Under the pieces are notes generated by a model. It was not told where the DNA came from and did no database searches. It was given only the letters and a program-made list of their open reading frames with translations. A program made the position numbers and the translations under genes. Shown here one piece after another: positions 28,735 to 34,718 of a stretch of 64,000 nt of DNA; position 1 is the first letter of the stretch; each line of letters starts with the position of its first letter. The DNA is from Pseudomonas oryzihabitans (GTDB taxonomy: Bacteria; Pseudomonadota; Gammaproteobacteria; Pseudomonadales; Pseudomonadaceae). The stretch is from the NCBI RefSeq assembly GCF_006384975.1, contig NZ_CP021645.1:2198001-2262000 (forward strand), read 5' to 3'.

Positions 28735-30016
28735 TGTATGGCCCGGGGACATGGTGGACACCTGTTCGGAGACAGGGTGGACACATCAAGCTGTGGCATT
28801 TGGCAGGTGGGAGCAGGCCGATGCCGTGGCAGGGGAGGTCCACGATGGAGTTACGCGAGGAATTCGTTGGCTTGGCGCAACAGGCGGGAGCGAACATACG
28901 CTTGCTGTGCCGCCGTTTCGGCATTAGCCCGACGACGGGATACAAGTGGCTGGCGCGTGCCAGGGCCGGCGAGGCGTTGACGGACCGTTCGCGCCGTCCG
29001 GCGACGTCGCCAAGCCGCTGTGCACCGGAACAGGAGGCGCAGGTCATGGCCTTGCGCGCGCAACACCCGGCTTGGGGAGCACGTAAGCTGGCGCGTCGGC
29101 TGGAAGATCAGGGCGTGCCGATGCCGGCCATCAGCACGGTGCATGCAATCCTGGTCCGCCACGGCGCAGTGAGCGCGGCGGCTTCAGCGGCGGCCAAGCC
29201 CTGGCAGCGCTTTGAACACCCGCACGCCAACGATCTGTGGCAGATGGACTTCAAGGGTCATGTCCCCCTATTGCGGGGACGCTGTCATCCGTTGACCGTA
29301 TTGGACGACCATTCGCGCTACGCAGTGGTGTTGCAGGCCTGCGGCGACGAGCGGGAAAGCACCGTGCGTCAGTGCCTGATCGCCGCATTCGAGCGCTATG
29401 GCCTGCCGGCGCGAATGACCATGGACAACGGCAGCCCCTGGGGCACGGACGGCCAGCATTACACTCGGCTGGACGTCTGGCTGATGGCCCAGGGTATCCG
29501 GGTCAGCCATTCGCGGCCCTATCATCCGCAGACGCAGGGCAAGGACGAACGCTTCCACCGCACGCTCAAGGCCGAAGTCTTGCAGGGCCCGCCGTGGGCA
29601 GACCTGGACAAGGCGCAGCGGGCCTTCGACCACTGGCGACAGCTCTACAATGCCCAGCGGCCGCATCAGGCGCTGGGCATGCAGGTGCCCCAGACACGCT
29701 ATCAACCCAGCCCCCGCGCCTATTGCCCCGCGCCATCCGCGCCGTTGTACGCTGAAGGCGGTATCGTCCGCACGGTACGCGATCAGGGGCTCATCAACTG
29801 GCGAGGCCATCAGTGGCACGTGGGCAAGGCCTTCATCGGCGAACCCATGCTGATCCGTCCCGAGGGCGTGGACGGCCAGTACGACGTGTTCTGGCGCACC
29901 TGGCGCATCGCGTGCCTGAACTTACATACCCGGACGGCGACGACGGGACGTTCCGTCGCCTGACACCTGTCCACCATGTCCTCGAACAGGTGTCCACCAT
30001 GTCTCCGGGCTATACA
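28735..30016 (+). mobile_element. Complete IS481-family insertion sequence
   Basis: A 1282-bp element bounded by TGT...ACA ends. The terminal inverted repeats match over about 40 bases with few mismatches: the left end reads TGTATGGCCCGGGGACATGG and the right end, reverse-complemented, TGTATAGCCCGGAGACATGG. CAAAGG is duplicated immediately outside both ends (28729-28734 and 30017-30022), a clear 6-bp target duplication. It carries one intact transposase ORF. Fresh-looking: ends, duplication and ORF are all intact. Confidence 0.93.
28821..29963 (+). CDS. IS481-family transposase
   Basis: A 380-residue DDE transposase. The N-terminal helix-turn-helix (LLCRRFGISPTTGYKWLAR, about 28-46) is followed by HTH_32-like arm sequence and the rve integrase core. 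Candidate catalytic residues: Asp in DLWQMDFKGH, Asp in RMTMDNGSPWG, Glu in GKDERFHRTLK. Start at 28821 gives MPWQGRSTMELREEF; ATG 28845, with GGAGG six bases upstream, is an equally plausible start (372 aa). The reading frame is intact. Confidence 0.93.
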   Translation: MPWQGRSTMELREEFVGLAQQAGANIRLLCRRFGISPTTGYKWLARARAGEALTDRSRRPATSPSRCAPEQEAQVMALRAQHPAWGARKLARRLEDQGVPMPAISTVHAILVRHGAVSAAASAAAKPWQRFEHPHANDLWQMDFKGHVPLLRGRCHPLTVLDDHSRYAVVLQACGDERESTVRQCLIAAFERYGLPARMTMDNGSPWGTDGQHYTRLDVWLMAQGIRVSHSRPYHPQTQGKDERFHRTLKAEVLQGPPWADLDKAQRAFDHWRQLYNAQRPHQALGMQVPQTRYQPSPRAYCPAPSAPLYAEGGIVRTVRDQGLINWRGHQWHVGKAFIGEPMLIRPEGVDGQYDVFWRTWRIACLNLHTRTATTGRSVA

Positions 30017-30030
30017 CAAAGGGAAAGGGG
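30017..30030. repeat. REP-like element interrupted by IS481, right part
   Basis: CAAAGG (second copy of the target duplication) running into GGGAAAGGGGG-type sequence, the 3' half of the REP-like palindrome whose 5' half is at 28709-28734. Confidence 0.75.
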
Positions 30031-30179
30031 GCTATCGAGCAGGCGTTTGTCTCCCGTAGGAGCGGCAGCATCGGCGGACCGCCATGGCCACGATCGAGGT
30101 GTAAGCTGGAAAGACCCCAGCTCATTCACCGGCACCGGCCGCCCCAGATGAAAAACGTTGCGTGGCTGGTTAATTGCCC

Positions 30180-30224
30180 CTGTCGCGTCGCTGTCGGGCT
30201 ACTGTCAGGTTGCTGTCGTGTCAG
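30180..30224 (+). promoter_or_regulatory. Four 11-bp iterons upstream of the XRE regulator
   Basis: The core CTGTC(G/A) occurs at 30180, 30191, 30202 and 30213, an exact 11-base period, with a further TGTCAGG at 30219. Units read TGTCGCGTCGC, TGTCGGGCTAC, TGTCAGGTTGC, TGTCGTGTCAG. The array ends about 55 bases before the ATG of the XRE/2TM gene. One repeat per helical turn suggests co-operative binding on one face of the DNA, probably autoregulation; the binding protein is inferred. Confidence 0.6.
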
Positions 30225-30279
30225 GCCTGAGGCAAAACGGCGAAGCTTGCTCCCGTCGATTCCCTCTGGAGAAACTGCG

Positions 30280-30750
30280 ATGCAAATGCCGAACAAGATC
30301 AAGGAACTTCGCGTGGCACGAGCCTGGTCGCAAGAGCACCTGGCTGAGTTGGCGGGTATCAGTGCTCGCACCGTGCAACGCATCGAAAACGGCGAACAGG
30401 CCAGCCTGGAGACACTCGGCGCGCTGGCTGCCGTACTGGAAGTCCGGATTGTCGATCTGACCGAGCAAACCACTCAAGCAGGCGGGGCAGCCGTAGACGA
30501 GCGGATCACCGATGCCCGTGACCGAGTAGCGGCGGAAAGCAAATTCTACTGGCGAGTGCTGCGTGGCCTGGTGATTTGTCTATTTCTCTATTTCCTGAAC
30601 CGCGCTACCTCACCTGATAGTCATTGGTCTTGGTGGGTCGCGGCTATCTGGGGCGTCTTGCTGGCAGTGCGTGGCCTACAGATCTTCGTATTGCGCGACC
30701 GGATTGCCCGCTGGCAGCAAATCCGGCTGCAAAAACTTCTTCGCAAATAA
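30280..30750 (+). CDS. XRE-family regulator with C-terminal 2TM domain
   Basis: A 156-residue protein: an HTH_XRE domain at residues 1-60 (KIKELRVARAWSQEHLAELAGISARTVQRIENG), a linker, then two hydrophobic helices at about 88-103 (GLVICLFLYFLN) and 112-130 (HWSWWVAAIWGVLLAVRGLQIFVL) matching the 2TM domain pattern. A membrane-tethered DNA-binding protein is implied. The start at 30280 has GGAG upstream; the frame is open from 30148 but without family support. The iteron array at 30180 is its likely operator. Regulatory target unknown. Confidence 0.85.
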   Translation: MQMPNKIKELRVARAWSQEHLAELAGISARTVQRIENGEQASLETLGALAAVLEVRIVDLTEQTTQAGGAAVDERITDARDRVAAESKFYWRVLRGLVICLFLYFLNRATSPDSHWSWWVAAIWGVLLAVRGLQIFVLRDRIARWQQIRLQKLLRK

Positions 30751-30773
30751 TGAAAAGCTACTCATGGCGCCGG

Positions 30774-30806
30774 TTGGGCTGAGACGGCCTTATCGTCGAA
30801 GCCCAA
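30774..30806. repeat. Dispersed palindromic repeat, partial copy
   Basis: TTGGGCT (30774-30780) and AGCCCAA (30800-30806) bracket GAGACGGCCTTATCGTCGA, the same right-arm sequence as in the full copy at 28102. It is a half-element 24 bases after the XRE gene. Confidence 0.75.
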
Positions 30807-30833
30807 TCATGCCGAGCGCGGCTTGCGGCTGTT

Positions 30834-30908
30834 GGGCTTCGCTACGCTCAGCGCCAACCTACGGGTACTTTGCCGGCCACCGCGTAGGTTGGGTTGAGAC
30901 GGAGCCCA
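30834..30908. repeat. Dispersed palindromic repeat, full copy 2
   Basis: GGGCTTCGCTACGCTCAGCG, then CCAACCTACG (30854) and CGTAGGTTGG (30883) as the inner stem, ending GTTGAGACGGAGCCC. The arrangement is the same as the copy at 28102-28175. Together the two copies bracket the GNAT-IS481-XRE segment. Confidence 0.8.
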
Positions 30909-30932
30909 ACATCACCCGGCACCAACCTAGCC

Positions 30933-32072
30933 CTAGCGCGGCAGCAATCCCACCAACGGCCCCGGATGCTTGCGCACCTCGGCGTAGGGCACCAGGGTGC
31001 CGCCGGGTTCGTCGCAGTTGCGCGCGGCGCGGTAGAAGGTCGGGCCCAGGTAGAGTCCCTTGGGTGTCAGGTACCAGGGCGCGAATTGCCAGACATCGGC
31101 GCTGCGATAATCGCAGCCCTCGCCATCTGCCGGTGCCTGCATCAGCGCAGGATACAGCCGGCTGAACAGCCGTATCACCCAGGGTGCCAGGGTCTTTTCC
31201 CGATAGTCCGCCAGGGCCTGGGAATAGCGGTCGTCCGGCACTGGTCGGATCGGCTTGCCGTGGCCCAGCCAGAGGAAGTCCTCCAGCGCCAGCTCCTGGC
31301 CGGTCTTGAGGTCCAGGGTCAGGGGCGCGCTGCCGAAATCCGGGTGGGCCGCACCGCTGCAACTGTACTGGCTGAACAGATTGACGCTGAGCACCCGGTC
31401 GGTGAGCAATTGCGGCGTCACCTTCAGGCTGTGTTCGCCGTCGTTGCCGATGCAGCCCAGATGGGCGTCCACCTCCGCCCAGAGTCGTTCGCGCAGCACG
31501 GCATTGGCCACCTCGCTGGCACCCTCCACGGTGAACAGCCGCATGCCCGAAAGGGGCTCGCGCCACCAGCGCAGACCGCGTCCCATGAAGGTCTGGTGCT
31601 CGCCGGGCTGCAGGGTCAGGCCCTGCAGCCGGCGGAATTCGTAGGGATCGTCCTTGAGTAGCCGCTGGCGATAGCGATCCGCAGGGGCGCCGTTCGCCAG
31701 CTGCAGCGGCGCCAGGGCGATGGGCAGGGTCTTGCCATCACCGCTCCAGGTGCCACGCCAATGCCCAGCGGGGTCACGCGCCAACGACCAACTCGCCTTG
31801 GGACCATCCTGCCAGGGAGCGCCCTCTTCCAGCTTCAGGTGATCGCCCTGCTGCGCCGGACCGCTCAGATGCAGGTCCCGGCGGCAGCGATCATAGAAAT
31901 AGCGGCCACAGGCTTCTTCGTTGGCGCTGGGATCGAGCTCGACCACCACGGTGCCCTGGCCCAGGGTGCCTTCCAGCAGCAGCTTCTCGGCGTGGGCGGT
32001 GCCGGTGATCAGGGGCAGCAACAGCGCCAGCTCCAGTAAAAAGCAGCACAGGCCGCACAGGCGAGCATTCAT
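30933..32072 (-). CDS. Secreted DUF3298-like hypothetical protein
   Basis: A 379-residue protein with a signal peptide (MNARLCGLCCFLLELALLLPLITGTAHA). The C-terminal half has the pattern of DUF3298 proteins: FSQYSCSGAAHPDFGSAPLT, then LDLKTGQELALEDFLWLG, and a last part predicted as a beta sheet with APWYLTPKGLYLGPTFY. Such domains occur in RsiV-like anti-sigma factors and peptidoglycan deacetylase partners; no catalytic domain is visible here. Start at 32072 is set by GGAGA just upstream and the signal peptide. Function unknown. Confidence 0.75.
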   Translation of the reverse strand: MNARLCGLCCFLLELALLLPLITGTAHAEKLLLEGTLGQGTVVVELDPSANEEACGRYFYDRCRRDLHLSGPAQQGDHLKLEEGAPWQDGPKASWSLARDPAGHWRGTWSGDGKTLPIALAPLQLANGAPADRYRQRLLKDDPYEFRRLQGLTLQPGEHQTFMGRGLRWWREPLSGMRLFTVEGASEVANAVLRERLWAEVDAHLGCIGNDGEHSLKVTPQLLTDRVLSVNLFSQYSCSGAAHPDFGSAPLTLDLKTGQELALEDFLWLGHGKPIRPVPDDRYSQALADYREKTLAPWVIRLFSRLYPALMQAPADGEGCDYRSADVWQFAPWYLTPKGLYLGPTFYRAARNCDEPGGTLVPYAEVRKHPGPLVGLLPR

Positions 32073-32194
32073 AGAATCTCCAACGGACAGCCTTTCGATT
32101 GACGATTCAGGGTAAAGCAGGCTGGCCAGGCTGTCCTCCACAGCGACCGGTCCGCCATGGGAGAATGCCGCTTTAGCAGAATCACCGGACGCCC

Positions 32195-32500
32195 ATGGAT
32201 CTCCCCGCCCTGCTCTCCCGCCTGCACGCCATCCGCGACGCCAATGCCTGGCGGCGTTACCACAACCCCAAGAACCTGGCGATGGCCGCCAGTGTCGAGA
32301 TGGCCGAGCTGGTGGAAATCTTCCAGTGGAAAAGCGATGCCGAGGCGCGCGCGCTAACCGCTGCCGAGCGCGAACATGCCGGCCAGGAGATCGCCGACGT
32401 CCTGCTCTATCTGCTGCAACTGGGCAGCGAACTGGAGCTGGACGTGGAACAGGCGGTGCTGGCCAAGCTGGCCGACAACGAGAGGCGCTTCCTGCCGTGA
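32195..32500 (+). CDS. MazG-like nucleotide pyrophosphohydrolase
   Basis: A 101-residue all-alpha NTP-PPase of the MazG/dCTPase (RS21-C6) type. The metal-binding EExxE-12-ExxD pattern is visible: SVEMAELVEIFQWK (Glu residues) and GQEIADVLLYLLQL. Members hydrolyse dCTP or modified (d)NTPs to the monophosphate. Its stop overlaps the GTG of the next gene, suggesting co-transcription with cmoM. Confidence 0.87.
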   Translation: MDLPALLSRLHAIRDANAWRRYHNPKNLAMAASVEMAELVEIFQWKSDAEARALTAAEREHAGQEIADVLLYLLQLGSELELDVEQAVLAKLADNERRFLP

Positions 32501-33249
32501 GCGATACCTTCTTCGACGACCGGGCGACCCGCTTCGCTGCCAATATCTACGGCGGCACCAAGGGCGCCATCCGCTTGGCGGTGCTGCAGGCCGACCTCAC
32601 CGAAGTACTGCCGCCGCGCCCGCTGCGGGTACTGGACATCGGCGCGGGCCTGGGCCACATGAGTCTCTGGCTGGCCCAGCAGGGCCATGCGGTGACCCTG
32701 GCCGAGCCCTCGGCGCCCATGCTCGCCGGTGCCCAGGAGGCCTTCGCCAGCGCCGGACTCGAAGCCGACTGGCTGCCACTGCCGTGGCAGGAGTTGCCCC
32801 GCTTCGCCGAACCCTTCGACTTGGTGCTCTGCCATGCGGTGCTGGAATGGCTGGAGACGCCCACGGCGATCCTGCCGACGCTGCAACGCTGCCTGCCCCC
32901 GGACGGCTGGTTGTCCCTGGCCTTCTACAACCGCGACGCCCTGATCTACCGCAACCTGCTCAAAGGGCACTTCCGCAAGCTCAAGCTGGGTCACTATGCC
33001 GGCGAGGGTCGCGGCCTCACGCCGCAACAGCCGCTCGATCCGCGCGAGGTGGAAACCTGGCTGGCGCCCGATTGGCAGATCCAGGCCCGCAGCGGCGTGC
33101 GGGTGTTCCACGACTACATGCCGCCGGACTTCCAAGCCCGCGCCGACGGCGAAGAGCTGGTGGCCATGGAACTGGCGCATCGCCGCCACCCCGCCTTCGC
33201 CGGCCTGGGGCGTTATCTGCATTGGCTCTGCCAAGCTAAGGTAGAGTGA
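32497..33249 (+). CDS. cmoM: tRNA 5-carboxymethoxyuridine methyltransferase
   Basis: A 250-residue SAM-dependent methyltransferase that makes the methyl ester of cmo5U34 in some tRNAs (formerly SmtA). SAM motif I is RVLDIGAGLGHMSLWLA near residue 45, motif II LAEPSAPML, and PFDLVLCHAVLEWLETP follows. The N-terminus FFDDRATRFAANIYGGTKGAIRL is diagnostic of CmoM. It starts at GTG 32497, overlapping the MazG-like stop by four bases. Confidence 0.9.
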   Translation: MSDTFFDDRATRFAANIYGGTKGAIRLAVLQADLTEVLPPRPLRVLDIGAGLGHMSLWLAQQGHAVTLAEPSAPMLAGAQEAFASAGLEADWLPLPWQELPRFAEPFDLVLCHAVLEWLETPTAILPTLQRCLPPDGWLSLAFYNRDALIYRNLLKGHFRKLKLGHYAGEGRGLTPQQPLDPREVETWLAPDWQIQARSGVRVFHDYMPPDFQARADGEELVAMELAHRRHPAFAGLGRYLHWLCQAKVE

Positions 33250-33298
33250 AGCTGGGCGCGGTATGCTCTGGCCCAAGCATTCCTTCGAGGAGCTGGTC

Positions 33299-33910
33299 AT
33301 GCGTTGCCCCCTGCTTTGCCTGGCGCTCGCGCTGTTCGCCCTGGCCGGATGCCAGGGCACCAATCCCTATGTCGCCAGCGCCCTGCCCCAGGCCTCGGCG
33401 CCGGTGCTGCCACAGCAGGACCCGGCTGCCTATCCGGCCGCACCCATCGATTGGGGCCGCTTCCGTAGCTGGACCTGGGCACCGGGTGCCGCCGTGATCA
33501 GCGGGGGGTTGGATGGCGCGACCCTGCAGCGGGCGGTAGCCGATGGGCTTGACCAACGCGGCCTGCGCCCGGCGATCGACGGTGCCCGCCCCGATCTACT
33601 GGTGCGCGCCCGTCTCACCCAGCAGCAACGCAGCGAGCAATACACCGATTATTACGACACCAACTACGGTTACGGCGGCTATGGCCCCTACGGCTACGGC
33701 CCCGGCTATGGCGCCACGATCGGCCAGGCGCGGACCCGCACCCGGACCTATCTGGTGGACGTGCTGGAGATAGAGCTGTTGGACCCTGCCAGCGGTCGCG
33801 TACTCTGGCATTCTGCCGCGGAGCAGTCCGCCGGCGGCAATAGCACCGAACGCGCCCGTACGCTGAGCGACACCATCCGCCGCGTTCTGGCCAGCTATCC
33901 ACCGAGCTGA
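33299..33910 (+). CDS. DUF4136 lipoprotein, first copy
   Basis: A 203-residue lipoprotein: signal peptide with lipobox FALAGC, then a DUF4136 domain from about 45 to 200 with FRSWTWAPG, LDQRGLRPAIDGARPDLLVRARL and the C-terminal GRVLWHSAAEQS. A Gly/Tyr-rich loop (GYGGYGPYGYGPGYG) sits mid-domain. Start at 33299 is supported by GAGGAG seven bases upstream. DUF4136 proteins are envelope lipoproteins of unknown function. A paralogue follows. Confidence 0.85.
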   Translation: MRCPLLCLALALFALAGCQGTNPYVASALPQASAPVLPQQDPAAYPAAPIDWGRFRSWTWAPGAAVISGGLDGATLQRAVADGLDQRGLRPAIDGARPDLLVRARLTQQQRSEQYTDYYDTNYGYGGYGPYGYGPGYGATIGQARTRTRTYLVDVLEIELLDPASGRVLWHSAAEQSAGGNSTERARTLSDTIRRVLASYPPS

Positions 33911-33971
33911 CGGGACAAGACGTCCCTGAAGCAGTCCAAGCACCTTGAGTGCCTCACCCAGAGGGTCGTTC

Positions 33972-34556
33972 ATGAAACGCTGTCTTCTGCTGCTGTCGGT
34001 CTTGCTGCTCGCGGCCTGCGCCGAGCGGATGCCCATCAACCTGGATTACGATGCCAGCCGTGATTTCGCGGCCTATCGCAGCTGGAGCTGGGCGGACCCG
34101 GCCATCGAGTATCGGCCCAACGACCCGCGGGTCCGCAGCGACCTCACCGAGCAACGCCTGCGTGAGGCGGTCAGCGCCGGCCTCGATCAGCGCGGCCTGC
34201 GCCCTGCGGCGGCCGGTACCCGGCCGGACCTGAAGATCAAGCTGTACGTCATTCTCGACCAGCGCCAGCAGAGCGTCAGCTACAGCGAGCCCTATTGGGG
34301 TGGCGGCTGGGGCAGCCCCTGGGGACCCGCTTGGGGTCCCAGCCCCTGGGGGCCGAGCTATGTCCGCACCCAGACCATCACCTATCCGGTGATGACGGTA
34401 CAACTCGACATGCTCGACGGTCGCGACGGCAAGTTGGTCTGGCGTGCCAGCGAGGAACGCCTGATGGACGATCAGAACGCCACGCCGGCGCAGCGCAGCG
34501 CCGCCTTCGATCGCCTGGTGAACCAACTGCTGACCCACTATCCGCCGCGTCGCTGA
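33972..34556 (+). CDS. DUF4136 lipoprotein, second copy
   Basis: A 194-residue lipoprotein with lipobox LLLAAC and a DUF4136 domain (FAAYRSWSWADPA, LDQRGLRPAAAGTRPDLKIKLYV, GKLVWRASEERLM). The mid-domain loop is Gly/Trp/Pro-rich (WGGGWGSPWGPAWGP), in place of the Gly/Tyr loop in the upstream paralogue. The two likely arose by tandem duplication. Start at 33972 follows from the signal peptide. Confidence 0.85.
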   Translation: MKRCLLLLSVLLLAACAERMPINLDYDASRDFAAYRSWSWADPAIEYRPNDPRVRSDLTEQRLREAVSAGLDQRGLRPAAAGTRPDLKIKLYVILDQRQQSVSYSEPYWGGGWGSPWGPAWGPSPWGPSYVRTQTITYPVMTVQLDMLDGRDGKLVWRASEERLMDDQNATPAQRSAAFDRLVNQLLTHYPPRR

Positions 34557-34587
34557 CGCGAACGACCGTCCAGGCAGCTGAGTAACG

Positions 34588-34609
34588 CCCCCGGTCAGAT
34601 GGCCGGGGG
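34588..34609 (+). terminator. Hairpin after the DUF4136 pair
   Basis: CCCCCGG / CCGGGGG stem with an 8-base loop, 31 bases after the second DUF4136 stop, followed by AACATCCTTT. A plausible terminator with a weak T-tract. Confidence 0.5.
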
Positions 34610-34718
34610 AACATCCTTTGTTGGCTGGCGATAATAGCCCATTGCCAGACCCCCTCTTCCGCTCCCGGCACCTATCCGAGGCGTCTGTCAGTCGTTCCCA
34701 CGCGTCTTTGGGTCACTC

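Noticed and set aside
30180..30224. Short regular repeats considered as a CRISPR array
   Set aside because: Unit length of 11 bases with no spacers of 25-40 bases and no cas genes; fits operator iterons better.
28208..30750. GNAT plus XRE genes considered as a toxin-antitoxin pair
   Set aside because: The GNAT is YpeA-like rather than TacT-like, the genes are separated by an IS and about 1.6 kb, and the XRE protein has a membrane domain atypical of antitoxins.
32195..33249. MazG-like gene considered as a phage-defence component
   Set aside because: It overlaps cmoM, a tRNA-modification gene, which points to a house-cleaning role; no defence partners are near.
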